Positions 22,296 through 30,846 are shown, counted from the stretch's first letter. The stretch is 32,951 nt of DNA from JAOUEE01 sp051011595 (GCA_051011595.1 JBPCTQ010000370.1:1-32951), one strand, 5' to 3'. The notes: generated by a model from the sequence alone, not told the origin. Made by a program: numbers and translations.

Positions 22296-23726
22296 ATGCG
22301 CCGCACGACAACAACCCGACGAACGATCTCGGTCACCGCCGCCCTGCTGGTGGGGGCCCTCATCGCCGTGGCCTGTGACTACGTCTACCCACCGTTCCTG
22401 CTGCGAGTCGACCAACCGGTGGTGATGACCGGCGCCGACATCCCCGACGCCATCGGACTCGATCCCGACCGGGCCACCCTCTGGCGCTACGACAACGGCT
22501 GGGTGCAGATTCCGGTGCAGGTCGACGAACGTCATGTCATCGACTTCGGATCGCAGCCGTCGAACAACAACACCGCCGGGGTCGACGGAACGGTCTACGG
22601 CAACGGCAACTCCGGGGTGACGGCGCTGCAGTACTCCGACCCCGACACCTTCGTCGGCGCCGACCCCGACTCCACGTTCGACGCCGACGACGAGATCGCC
22701 TTCATGGGACGCGACGCCGGTGCCCAGGCCCCCGGTGGGCTGGCCAAACCACCGGGAACGGTCGGCGGCAGCGGCCGAGAGATCACCCTCGTCGATCCCG
22801 ACGGCGGCACACCGGGTTACGTCTACCTCTGGTACGGCCAGGTGGGAGCCGATCCCTCCGCCGGCGAGGACTACGTCGACTACGACTTCGTCCTCGACTC
22901 GGGCGACTACAAGACCACCTACAAACGAGCCGATGGCCCCAATGCCGAGAGCTCCACGGTCTCCACCCACGCCTACGACCTGGGAATGATCGACCGTTGG
23001 AAGACCACCGACCTCACCCCCGCCGACGGCACTGGCGTCGATGTGCTCGACGGTTTCAAGTCCCGGTTCTCGTTCTTCACGTGTGCCCGTAGCAACCACA
23101 CCTTCGCCAACGCGCACGGAGCCTTCGTGGCCAACATCGACGGACCGGTGCGCGCCATCCGCGCCTACGTGGGCGCCAACAGCGGACCCCTCACCCAGAC
23201 CACGTGGTACTTCTACCCCGAACAGATCGAGCAGGTCATCGACCTGCGAGTGCACGCCATCCCGTCGGTGATGTCGTTCATCGACTTCAGCAGCGCCGCC
23301 ACTGGCATGGAATACGGCAACAGCGCCATGGGGGGAGCAACCGCCACCATCGACGGCAACCCGGCCGGCGACAACGTGCCCACGTCGTTGGCCACCTGGG
23401 AGTACGCCAGCGGACCCCAGGGCGGGATCACGGTGGTCACCGACCTGAGCACCAACATCACCCTCACCCAGGCCCGCGAGTGGGTCGACGACACCACCCC
23501 TCCCTACACCGAGTGCTGGGGCGACGACGGCGACTACTACGGCGTCAACTCGTCGAAGATCACCAGCTCGATTCCCAACACCGATCCCCGGTCGAGCCCC
23601 TTCGACACCCTCCAGGCCCGGACCATCGTCGGTGTGTGGGCTCCGGGTGTGCACCTCGATGACTGGACGCCGGCCTGGGCGAGTGAGGCACAGCAGCGTC
23701 TCGACGTCAGCGTGTCCTCCTACTGA
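22296..23726 (+). CDS. Secreted or lipid-anchored protein of unknown family
   Basis: I do not recognise this 476-residue protein. It starts with a basic region and a hydrophobic stretch (about 11-26) ending AVAC, so Cys27 may be lipidated, although the -3 residue is Ala and ordinary signal cleavage is possible. The mature part opens with a domain containing GLDPDRATLWRYDNGWVQIP and VQVDERHVIDF, then Asp-rich turns (DPDSTFDADDEI) that could bind calcium. Aromatic beta-rich segments such as YVYLWYGQVG and TTWYFYPEQIEQVID follow. Three further cysteines (FFTCARS, TECWGDD and Cys27) are few for its size. It has no hydrolase motif I can name. It lies before an aminotransferase, 12 to 36 bases away depending on start. 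A role in surface binding or structure is a guess. Confidence 0.85.
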   Translation: MRRTTTTRRTISVTAALLVGALIAVACDYVYPPFLLRVDQPVVMTGADIPDAIGLDPDRATLWRYDNGWVQIPVQVDERHVIDFGSQPSNNNTAGVDGTVYGNGNSGVTALQYSDPDTFVGADPDSTFDADDEIAFMGRDAGAQAPGGLAKPPGTVGGSGREITLVDPDGGTPGYVYLWYGQVGADPSAGEDYVDYDFVLDSGDYKTTYKRADGPNAESSTVSTHAYDLGMIDRWKTTDLTPADGTGVDVLDGFKSRFSFFTCARSNHTFANAHGAFVANIDGPVRAIRAYVGANSGPLTQTTWYFYPEQIEQVIDLRVHAIPSVMSFIDFSSAATGMEYGNSAMGGATATIDGNPAGDNVPTSLATWEYASGPQGGITVVTDLSTNITLTQAREWVDDTTPPYTECWGDDGDYYGVNSSKITSSIPNTDPRSSPFDTLQARTIVGVWAPGVHLDDWTPAWASEAQQRLDVSVSSY

Positions 23727-23750
23727 GCATCGCGTGCCATGATCCGGGGC

Positions 23751-23755
23751 GGAGG
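23751..23755 (+). promoter_or_regulatory. Ribosome binding site deciding the aminotransferase start
   Basis: GGAGG is 7 bases before the GTG at 23763. The in-frame ATG at 23739 has no such site and would add eight Gly-rich residues not typical of the family. Confidence 0.6.
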
Positions 23756-23762
23756 TTCCGAC

Positions 23763-24980
23763 GTGGCTCACGCTTTTCTGCATTCATTCGCCGACCCGGC
23801 CAAACCCGAGGGCGACTTCATCAAGATGGTGCGGGCCGAGGGCTCGACGCTGTGGGACGACACCGGTCGTGCCTACATCGATGGCATGGCCAGCCTGTGG
23901 TATTGCCAGGCCGGCCACGGCCGCACCGAGATCATCGATGCCATCAGCGCCCAGCTGCACCAGATGGACGCCTACAACACCTTCGACCCGTTCACCAACG
24001 ACGCCGCCGGCCGGGCGGCCGAGATGGTGGCCGAACGGTCACCCCACCCCGACGGGCGGGTGTTCTTCGGCTGCTCGGGCTCCGAAGCCGTCGACACGGC
24101 CCTGAAGTTGGTGCGCCTCACCCAGCGTCTGCGGGGCAACTCCGACAAGCAGGTGGTGGTGCGCCGAACCAACGGCTATCACGGCACCAACTTCGGCGGG
24201 ACCTCGGCCCAGGGCATCGCCGCCAATCGTGAGGGCTGGGGCGACCTGGTGCCCCATTTCGTCGAGGTGCCCCACGACGACATCGAGGCCATGGCCACGG
24301 TCTTCGCCCAACAGGGTGAGAGCATCGGTGCGGTCATCACCGAACCCATCCAGGGAGCGGGTGGTGTCTTCCCACCAGCCGACGGCTACCTCGACTCGGT
24401 CCGACGGCTGTGCGACGACCACGACGCGCTCCTGGTGTTCGACGAGGTCATCTGCGGTTTCGGGCGGACCGGACATTGGTTCGGCGCCCAGTACTACGAC
24501 GTGGTGCCCGACCTCATCACCTTCGCCAAAGGAGTCACCTCCGGGTACCAACCGCTGTCGGGGGTCATCGTGTCGCGCCCCATCTGCAACGATCTCGAAG
24601 CCATGGGCGACATGTTGCGCACGGGCTACACCTACAGCGGCCACCCGGCGGCGTGTGCAGCGGCCATCGCCAACCTGGAGCTCATCACCGCCGAGGGACT
24701 GGTCGATCGGGCCACCCGCGTGGGCGCGCAGATCGAGCAGGGGTTGCAGGCGTTGGCCGCCGACGGGCTGATCGCCGGCTACCGCGGGGCCGGCGCAGTG
24801 TGGGCGGCCGAGCTGGGTACCAACGCGGCCCCGGCCCGCAACGCCATCCTCGAGCAGGGTGTCATCGTGCGACCCATCGGCACGGCGTTGGCCATCTGCC
24901 CACCACTGGTCATCACCGACGAGGAGGTCGGCACCGTCATCGACTCGATGGCCGCCGGGATCCGCGCCTCGGCCCCATGA
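23763..24980 (+). CDS. Class III PLP-dependent aminotransferase
   Basis: A 405-residue fold-type I aminotransferase, moving an amino group from omega-amino acids or amines to pyruvate or a similar acceptor. Recognised parts are TLWDDTGRAYIDGMASLWYC, the phosphate-binding GCSGSEAVDTALKL, YHGTNFGG, the cofactor Asp in VFDEVICGFGRTG (about D227) and the PLP lysine in TFAKGVTSGYQP (about K256). It resembles beta-alanine/taurine-pyruvate and related aminotransferases. GTG at 23763 is chosen on its ribosome site; ATG at 23739 is the alternative. Its stop overlaps the next SDR start by 4 bases (ATGA), so transamination and a following redox step may be linked. Specificity cannot be read directly. 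Confidence 0.92.
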   Translation: MAHAFLHSFADPAKPEGDFIKMVRAEGSTLWDDTGRAYIDGMASLWYCQAGHGRTEIIDAISAQLHQMDAYNTFDPFTNDAAGRAAEMVAERSPHPDGRVFFGCSGSEAVDTALKLVRLTQRLRGNSDKQVVVRRTNGYHGTNFGGTSAQGIAANREGWGDLVPHFVEVPHDDIEAMATVFAQQGESIGAVITEPIQGAGGVFPPADGYLDSVRRLCDDHDALLVFDEVICGFGRTGHWFGAQYYDVVPDLITFAKGVTSGYQPLSGVIVSRPICNDLEAMGDMLRTGYTYSGHPAACAAAIANLELITAEGLVDRATRVGAQIEQGLQALAADGLIAGYRGAGAVWAAELGTNAAPARNAILEQGVIVRPIGTALAICPPLVITDEEVGTVIDSMAAGIRASAP

Positions 24981-25759
24981 TCGGCCAGCTCGACGGCCGA
25001 GTGGCGGTGGTCACCGGAGCCGGCGACGGCATCGGCCGGGCCGTCGCCCGGGCCTACGTCGCCGAGGGCGCCCGGGTGGTGATCGCCGACATCGATCCCG
25101 GCACCGGCAACGAGGCCGCCGAAGAACTGGGCGAAGCCGCTCATTTCGTCGCCGCCGACGTCAGCCGGCCCGACGACATCGACAACATGATCGACACCGC
25201 GGTCGACCGGTTCGGTGGTGTCGACATCCTGGTCAACAACGCGTGGGGAGGCGGGCGCATCAGTCGCTTCGAGAACAAACCCCACGACCTCTTGGCCGCC
25301 GGGATGGGGGTGGGGTTCTTCGGTCCGGTTCGGGCCATGCAACAAGCGTTCCCCCACATGGCCGCCAACCGGTGGGGACGGGTCGTCAACATGTGTTCGC
25401 TCAACGGGGTCAACGCCCACATGGGCACCACGGAATACAACGCGGCCAAGGAGGCGCTACGGGCCGCCACCCGCACGGCTGCCCGGGAATGGGCCGACCG
25501 CGGGGTCACCGCCAACATCATCTGTCCCGCGGCCAAATCGGCATCGTTTCGGCGGGTGATGGACCAACACCCCGAACTGGAAACCGCCGCCGACCAGGGC
25601 AACCCCATGGGCCGCATCGGCGATGCCGACACCGACATCGCGCCGGTGGCCGTCTTCCTGGCGAGCGACGGCAGTCGGTATCTCACCGGCAATACCTTGT
25701 TCGTCGACGGTGGGGGCCACATCAACGGGTCGTCGTGGGCGCCCGACCTGGGCGACTGA
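24977..25759 (+). CDS. SDR family oxidoreductase
   Basis: A 260-residue classical short-chain dehydrogenase. The nucleotide motif is TGAGDGIG (13-20), NNAWGGG replaces the usual NNAG loop (88-94), and the catalytic residues are Ser141, Tyr154 and Lys158 in YNAAK. Asp38 after the second strand (VIADID) favours NAD(H) over NADP(H). The ATG overlaps the aminotransferase stop by 4 bases, so the two are translationally coupled. A reduction of the aldehyde or ketone formed by transamination would make sense but is inference. Confidence 0.92.
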   Translation: MIGQLDGRVAVVTGAGDGIGRAVARAYVAEGARVVIADIDPGTGNEAAEELGEAAHFVAADVSRPDDIDNMIDTAVDRFGGVDILVNNAWGGGRISRFENKPHDLLAAGMGVGFFGPVRAMQQAFPHMAANRWGRVVNMCSLNGVNAHMGTTEYNAAKEALRAATRTAAREWADRGVTANIICPAAKSASFRRVMDQHPELETAADQGNPMGRIGDADTDIAPVAVFLASDGSRYLTGNTLFVDGGGHINGSSWAPDLGD

Positions 25760-25808
25760 ACGCCACGCTTCGCCCCGCTCGACGCGCGGATCTACGCTCG
25801 TTGTGATC

Positions 25809-26570
25809 ATGGTGTTCTCGAAGCGGCCCGCGTCGTACCAGCCCTTCCTCGACCGACTTCACCGCACCGGGAAACTCTGTGTGGTGCACATCCCGAAGAC
25901 GGGTGGGAGCACACTCATCGACGGCCTCCGGCGCACCCTGGGCGACCGGGCCCATGCGCTGTACGGCGAGTCCGGCCGCGAGACCTTTGCCGGCCTGGGT
26001 CCCGGGTCCTTCCCCGGACCGGGCCCCGTGGTGGTGTCGGGACACTTCCAGTACGGGCCGTTCCGAGACGTGCTGGCCGACGACTTCGCCTACCTGTCGT
26101 TCGTGCGCGACCCCCTGGAACGCCTGGTGTCGTACTACCGGTATTCACAGGTGACACCCACCGACAACTTCATCGCCCGAGCGGCGCGCGACCACGACTT
26201 CGGTGGGTTCCTGCACTACGTCGATGGTCGCCGGCGCCGGATCATCCGCAACCAACAGACCCGGGCGCTGGCACCGACGTCGAAGCAAGCCGACGCTCGC
26301 GAGGTGCAGTTCCGCCGGGTCAAACGGGGCCTCCACGACGACCAGATCCTGGTGGCGCCGACCAGCCGGTGTGACTTCCTCATCCCCTTGATCTGTCAGG
26401 CCCTGGAGGTGACCATCACCGACGGCCGCTCCAAGGTCAGCGACGGAGCCAGTCCCGTGGCCCCCACCGAAGCCGACCGGGCCTTCGTCGCGGCCAACAA
26501 CGTCGAGGATCAGGCGCTCTACGACCATGTGTGCCGGCGGGCCGAGGAGTGGCCCACTCATCCGAGGTGA
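25809..26570 (+). CDS. Sulfotransferase family 2-like protein
   Basis: A 253-residue sulfotransferase that would move sulfate from PAPS to an acceptor. The 5' phosphosulfate loop is HIPKTGGST (27-35) and the 3' phosphate site is VRDPLERLVSYY (99-110), with SGHFQYG and RNQQTRAL between and after, as in the family 2/carbohydrate type. There is no signal peptide, so it is cytoplasmic. ATG at 25809 is chosen; GTG at 25803 adds two residues. TACGCT (25793-25798) is a possible -10 close to the start. Its 3' end overlaps the convergent SDR by 13 bases. No PAPS synthesis gene is in the window. Acceptor unknown; lipid, sugar or small metabolite are all possible. Confidence 0.87.
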   Translation: MVFSKRPASYQPFLDRLHRTGKLCVVHIPKTGGSTLIDGLRRTLGDRAHALYGESGRETFAGLGPGSFPGPGPVVVSGHFQYGPFRDVLADDFAYLSFVRDPLERLVSYYRYSQVTPTDNFIARAARDHDFGGFLHYVDGRRRRIIRNQQTRALAPTSKQADAREVQFRRVKRGLHDDQILVAPTSRCDFLIPLICQALEVTITDGRSKVSDGASPVAPTEADRAFVAANNVEDQALYDHVCRRAEEWPTHPR

Positions 26571-27313
26571 GCGGCCCCGCCGTCGATGGGGATGGTGATA
26601 CCGGTGAGGTACCCGGCGTCGGGTCCGCACAAGAAGACCACCACCCGCCCGATGTCGGTCTCCGGGTCACCGAAGCGGCGTTGGGGAATGGCGGCCAACG
26701 AGCGGGCATGGGCATCGGGTTCGTTGCGGGCCAGGTCGGCCAACGCGGGCGAGTCGGCCAGCGGCATGATGGCGTAGGCCCGGATCCCGTCGTCGGCCCA
26801 CTCCCACGCGGCCGACCGGGTGAGCACTCGGATGGCCTCCTTCACCGCGCCGTAGGCGCCGCAGCCGACAGGGTCGGCCTTCACGCCGGCCCGGCTGCCG
26901 AGGTTGACGATCACGCCACCGCCCCGTAGGTGAGGGTGCGCGGCCCGCATCAGTCGCAGCGTGGCCAGCGGCCCCGACTCCCACCCCGCTTGTACCGCCT
27001 GTTCGTCGACTTCGAGCAGCGAGCCCCGAGCCACCTCCTGGGCGTTGTTGACCAGAATCGAGAGCCCACCGAGCTCGTCGGCCACCCGCTCGACGACATC
27101 GGCGATCTGGGCGGCATCTTTCACGTCGAGAGCCAGCGCCACCCCTCGGCCGCCGTTGTCTTCGATCTCGGCGACCACGGCCTCGCACTTCGACACCGTG
27201 CGACCGGCCACCGCGACCACGGCCCCCTCGGCCGCCAGGGCCAGCGCGATGCCACGACCCACTCCTTGGCCGGCGCCGGTGATCAGCGCCACCTCTCCGT
27301 CGAGCACTCCCAT
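26558..27313 (-). CDS. SDR family oxidoreductase, last gene of the ABC operon
   Basis: A 251-residue classical SDR. The nucleotide motif is TGAGQGVG (12-19), then NNAQE (89-93) in place of NNAG. Catalytic residues are Ser140, Tyr154 and Lys158 in YGAVK. Arg38 (AVAGRT) after the second strand suggests NADP(H). Its ATG shares one base with the stop of the LLM gene upstream (TGATG at 27315-27311), a coupling arrangement. The C-terminus ends in the usual GYLTGITIPIDGG. It overlaps the sulfotransferase at the 3' side. Confidence 0.92.
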   Translation of the reverse strand: MGVLDGEVALITGAGQGVGRGIALALAAEGAVVAVAGRTVSKCEAVVAEIEDNGGRGVALALDVKDAAQIADVVERVADELGGLSILVNNAQEVARGSLLEVDEQAVQAGWESGPLATLRLMRAAHPHLRGGGVIVNLGSRAGVKADPVGCGAYGAVKEAIRVLTRSAAWEWADDGIRAYAIMPLADSPALADLARNEPDAHARSLAAIPQRRFGDPETDIGRVVVFLCGPDAGYLTGITIPIDGGAAHLG

Positions 27314-28260
27314 CAGCTCACCATTGCCTCTCGGAACAACTCGACCGAACCCCGGTAGTGCTCGATCTGGTCTCGAACCATGGCCGCGTCCAAACCAGTG
27401 ACATGCACCCTGATGTTCACCGCATCACAGGCCGAGGCGCGCAGCACTCGGCCCAGCCGGTCAGCCGCCTCCTCGACCGATCGTCCACCGATCAACTGGT
27501 CGCCACTCCCCCAATTGGCCACTGCGGCTTCGGGGGCATAACTCCGGTAGTGCGCCATCTGGGCGGCCATCTCCTCGGTGGGAGGATCACCGATCCACAC
27601 CCGGCGGATCAGGATGCGGGCCGCCGCTCCCCCACTCTCGCGGTAGACGTCGCTCAGCCGCCGGGTCACGTCGGTGCCCTGCAGCGAGTCGTACAACACC
27701 GCCAGGTCGAGCCGAGCCGCCCGCCGGACCGCTCCCGCACTCTGGGCCGCCACGGCCATGGGGACGGGCTGGTGGGTCAGCCGGTCGAGGGCCCGATCAC
27801 GACCCAACGGACCCGGGTCGCCGCCCCGCAGCGCCCTCACCACCTGCGGAAGTGCGGTCTTGAACCGGTGGACGATCTCATCGAAGGGCACCTCGGCCAA
27901 CTCGAAATCCACCGGGAGCGCACCCGCGGCGAAACCGGCTCCCACCCGATCGGGATGGGCCGCCGCCAGCCAGGCCACCTCCTCGGCGACCAGGGCGTAG
28001 GGCTTCATGGGTAACAGCAGAGGACACGGCGCAGCCCAACCACGAGGCATGGCGTCGAGCAGGAATCCGGCCAGTTGCACCGGGTTGGGGACATACCCCG
28101 GGAAGTCGGCGTGGTGTTCGCTCACCATCACTCCGTCGAAGCCGACGTCGGCAGCCAGGGCCGCCTGACGGCGCAGTTCGGACAACTGATCAACGGCCGG
28201 CAGGTCGTGCGGGTAGAGCCGCAGCGAGACGGAGGCGGGGGCGAGAGGGGCGGGTGGCAT
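27313..28260 (-). CDS. LLM class (luciferase-like) oxidoreductase
   Basis: A 315-residue luciferase-like TIM-barrel protein: SLRLYPHDLP start, GFDGVMVSEHHADFPGYVPNP, which is the classic LLM active-site stretch with the SEHH histidines, LVAEEVAWLAAAHPDRVGAGFAAG, and PVPMAVAAQSAGAVRRAARL. It is divergent from the other three LLM proteins in the window and closer to the flavin-type bacterial luciferase group, so FMN or F420 are both possible. The ATG at 28260 shares one base with the permease stop, and its stop shares one base with the SDR start. It is thus locked into the ABC operon at both ends. Confidence 0.9.
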   Translation of the reverse strand: MPPAPLAPASVSLRLYPHDLPAVDQLSELRRQAALAADVGFDGVMVSEHHADFPGYVPNPVQLAGFLLDAMPRGWAAPCPLLLPMKPYALVAEEVAWLAAAHPDRVGAGFAAGALPVDFELAEVPFDEIVHRFKTALPQVVRALRGGDPGPLGRDRALDRLTHQPVPMAVAAQSAGAVRRAARLDLAVLYDSLQGTDVTRRLSDVYRESGGAAARILIRRVWIGDPPTEEMAAQMAHYRSYAPEAAVANWGSGDQLIGGRSVEEAADRLGRVLRASACDAVNIRVHVTGLDAAMVRDQIEHYRGSVELFREAMVS

Positions 28261-29072
28261 CAGTGCAGATCGTGTCGACGGAACGCAACAAGGGCGGCGA
28301 CCAAGGTGACCACAACCGCACCGGCCAACGCCAGGTAGTTGGCTACCGGCACACCGTTGGAAACCGGATCGTCGGCCACTGCGTGATACATCGGCGAGAG
28401 GAATCGGAACGGCTCCAGCCACGATGCCAGCTCGGCGAACGACGACAACAGGTACCCGGCGACGCCGACAACCACCGCAACCCCCATGGCCGTGCCGCGG
28501 CGACCGGTGACGGCGCCGGCCAACAAGGCAATGGTGCCATGGAGGACCCCGAACAGGGCAGAACCGAGGCCGGCGGCGGCCAGCCCCCCGATGCCGATGT
28601 CGAGGTCGACCACTGGTCCACCGACCGCGATGAGCACCACGACCAGACCAACCGCCAGCACGACGTCGGCCGCCACCACCGCGGCCTTGGCCAACAGCAC
28701 CGCCGATCGCCCGACCGGCTGGCTCAGCAGCAGCTGGAGCCGGCCGTCCTCGTCCTCGCCGGCCAACAGCGCGGCGCCGGCCGCAGCTGCCAGGGCCATG
28801 ACCAGCAGCGGCAACATGAACGAGAACACGTAGGTGTTGATGAAACCGGCCGGGGTGGTGATCGAGTCGAAGGCCTCGGCCCCGCCGAACAGGGCCTTGA
28901 TGGCATCGGGATAGTCCTCCGCCACATCGGCGAAGCTGTCCGAACCCTCGAGCGATGGCCAGACGGCCAACATCATGGCCGGGTAGGCCACCATGCCGAG
29001 ACCCCACCACAGACGAGTCCGCCGGCGATCGATCCAGCCCCGGGACGCAACCAGTGCGGCGCCGTCAGCCAT
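28260..29072 (-). CDS. ABC-2 type transporter permease
   Basis: A 270-residue membrane protein with six likely membrane segments: about 21-42, FINTYVFSFMLPLLVMALAA, SAVLLAKAAVVAADVVLAVG, LAAAGLGSALFGVLHGTIAL, GVAVVVGVAGYLLSS and YLALAGAVVVTLVAALVAF. EDEDGRLQLLLSQPVGRSAVLLAK after the second segment is the usual ABC-2 coupling region. It pairs with the ATPase at 29065, whose 3' end it overlaps by 8 bases. Exporters of this type move lipids, drugs, peptides or natural products. As one permease gene is present, a homodimer is expected. Confidence 0.9.
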   Translation of the reverse strand: MADGAALVASRGWIDRRRTRLWWGLGMVAYPAMMLAVWPSLEGSDSFADVAEDYPDAIKALFGGAEAFDSITTPAGFINTYVFSFMLPLLVMALAAAAGAALLAGEDEDGRLQLLLSQPVGRSAVLLAKAAVVAADVVLAVGLVVVLIAVGGPVVDLDIGIGGLAAAGLGSALFGVLHGTIALLAGAVTGRRGTAMGVAVVVGVAGYLLSSFAELASWLEPFRFLSPMYHAVADDPVSNGVPVANYLALAGAVVVTLVAALVAFRRHDLH

Positions 29073-30000
29073 CGACCGCCTCGTCTCGGTAGAAGTGCAG
29101 GAACGCCTCGTCGAGATCGACCGGGCTGCTGATGAAGTCGACCACTTGGTGGCGGGCGACCACCTTGAGCAGGGCGTCGGGTGAGCCGGACAGCCGCAAG
29201 TGGAGGTGATCGCCATCGACCACCACATCGGTCACCCCGTCGAGAGTCGAGAAGAGGGCGGCATCGGGCGGTTGGGAGAAACGAACACTCACCTCGCGCA
29301 TGGAGCGACCGGTGAGGTCGGCGACCGACTCGTGGGCCACCACCCGGGCGTCCTTGATGATGACCACCCGGTCACACGAGCGCTCCACCTCGTCGATGAC
29401 GTGCGACGACAAGAACACGGCGCGTCCGGCGTGTGCCGCCTCTCGCACCATGTCCCGGAACTCGACCCGCAGCAGCGGATCGAGCCCTGTGGTGGGTTCG
29501 TCGAGGATGAACACGTCGGGGTCGTGCATGAACGCCTGGATCAGCCCGACCTTCTGACGGTTGCCGGTGGAGAGGTCGGCGACTCGTCGGTCCAGGTCGA
29601 GGCCCAGCCGCTCGGCCAGGCCGGCGATGCGGGCCGAACAGTCTTCGCGGCGAAACCGGCCCACCCACTCGAGCAGGGCCCGAGCGGTCAACCCCTCGTA
29701 GTACCCCATGTCGGGAGAGAGGAACCCGACGCGGCGACGCACATCGAGCGACTGCGCCTGGCAGTCGAACCCGAGCACCTGAGCCGATCCCGCTGAGGGT
29801 TCGAGGAAGTCGAGCAACATCTTGATGGTGGTGGACTTCCCGGCTCCGTTGGGGCCGAGGAACCCCACCACTTCGCCTCGTCGGACCTCCAGGTCGACAT
29901 CGATGGCCCCGGCGTGTTCGCCGTAGTACTTGGTGAGCCCCCGGGCCGCGATGGCCGGCTCGGCTGCGGCCGGTGATGGTTCGGGCGGCGGCACCGTCAC
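29065..30000 (-). CDS. ABC-2 type transporter ATPase
   Basis: A 311-residue ATPase of the drug/natural-product exporter type. Walker A GPNGAGKST is at 49-57, the signature is LSTGNRQK, Walker B is VFILDEPTTGLDP, and the switch histidine is in SSHVIDE. LSTGN in place of LSGGQ is common in this group. A C-terminal domain of about 90 residues follows. The Pro/Ala-rich first 15 residues are variable. GTG at 30000 overlaps the SDR stop by 4 bases; a second GTG at 29994 is possible. It drives the permease at 28260. Confidence 0.92.
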   Translation of the reverse strand: MTVPPPEPSPAAAEPAIAARGLTKYYGEHAGAIDVDLEVRRGEVVGFLGPNGAGKSTTIKMLLDFLEPSAGSAQVLGFDCQAQSLDVRRRVGFLSPDMGYYEGLTARALLEWVGRFRREDCSARIAGLAERLGLDLDRRVADLSTGNRQKVGLIQAFMHDPDVFILDEPTTGLDPLLRVEFRDMVREAAHAGRAVFLSSHVIDEVERSCDRVVIIKDARVVAHESVADLTGRSMREVSVRFSQPPDAALFSTLDGVTDVVVDGDHLHLRLSGSPDALLKVVARHQVVDFISSPVDLDEAFLHFYRDEAVDG

Positions 30001-30833
30001 GATCCTTCGAATCGGGCCCGGATGGCCGGGTTGGTGACGGCTGCGGGCAGGTCGTGGCCGTCGAGCCCCGCGCTGCGGGTGCCGGCACCGCCGTCCACTA
30101 CGAGGGTCTGGCCCGAGATGTACGAGGCGTGCTCGGTGAGCAGGAACAACGACGCCATGGCGATGTCGTCGGGCACACCCCGCCGGCCGGCGGGAATGGC
30201 AGCTGTGGTGTCGTCGACGGTGGCCGTTCGACCCGACCGGGGCGTGTTGACCGTCGACGGGGCAACGGCGTTGACCCGGATGCCGTGACGGCCCCACTCT
30301 GCCGCCATGGTGCGGGTCATCGATTCCAGACCGGCCTTGGCCGCGCCGTAGCCGGCCAGGAGGGGCTGGCCTTGGCTGGCCACCGACGAGATGTTCACCA
30401 TGGCCCCGCCGCGACCCGTTTCGATGAGCGAACGAGCCACGAACTGGTTGGCGACCAGTACGTACCGGAGGTTGGTGGTGAGCAGGTGATCGAGGCTGGC
30501 CAGCGGTAGGTCGACCAGGCGGTGCCAGTGATCGGGTGGCGCACCGCCCACCACATTGACCACATCGGTGTAGGGGCCCAGTGTCCGCTGCCCTTCGGAG
30601 AGCACGTGGGGCAGCGACTCGAGATCGGTGATGTCGGCGACCAGGCCCTCGGCCCGCTGACCGAGGGCCTCCACTAGGGCCACGGTGTCGGCGGCATGGT
30701 CGTCACGGTCGGTCACCGCCACCACATCGGCGCCCGCCTCGGCCACCCGCTGGCAGATCGCGGTGCCGATCCCTCCGCCGCCCCCTCCCATCACCAACAC
30801 CACCCGGTCGGCGAGGGAGAGTTCAACGGTCAT
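29997..30833 (-). CDS. SDR family oxidoreductase, upstream of the ABC genes
   Basis: A 278-residue SDR with a Gly-rich nucleotide loop GGGGGGIG (16-23), NVVGG in place of NNAG, and Ser150, Tyr162 and Lys166 (YGAAK). The C-terminal SGQTLVVDGG is typical, then about 25 extra residues (LDGHDLPAAVTNPAIRARF). Asp42 (VTDRDD) suggests NAD(H). There is no Shine-Dalgarno sequence before ATG 30833, but TAGAGT lies 7 bases upstream, so it may start its own leaderless message within the operon. Its stop overlaps the ATPase start by 4 bases. Confidence 0.92.
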   Translation of the reverse strand: MTVELSLADRVVLVMGGGGGGIGTAICQRVAEAGADVVAVTDRDDHAADTVALVEALGQRAEGLVADITDLESLPHVLSEGQRTLGPYTDVVNVVGGAPPDHWHRLVDLPLASLDHLLTTNLRYVLVANQFVARSLIETGRGGAMVNISSVASQGQPLLAGYGAAKAGLESMTRTMAAEWGRHGIRVNAVAPSTVNTPRSGRTATVDDTTAAIPAGRRGVPDDIAMASLFLLTEHASYISGQTLVVDGGAGTRSAGLDGHDLPAAVTNPAIRARFEGS

Positions 30834-30840
30834 GGGGCAG

Positions 30841-30846
30841 ACTCTA
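30841..30846 (-). promoter_or_regulatory. -10 box for leaderless start inside the operon
   Basis: TAGAGT on the minus strand (30846-30841) ends 7 bases before the ATG at 30833. Its first three bases are the stop codon of the LLM gene upstream, so one hexamer would serve two purposes. If active, the SDR-ABC-LLM-SDR part can be expressed without the first LLM gene. Confidence 0.4.

Noticed and set aside
22131..23783. 550-residue minus-strand open frame
   Set aside because: Antisense to the secreted protein, with Gly/Val/Asp-biased composition and no recognisable domain.
27313..29010. 565-residue minus-strand open frame joining LLM to upstream sequence
   Set aside because: The upstream part is an out-of-frame reading of the ABC permease; the LLM gene starts at 28260 with a TGATG junction.
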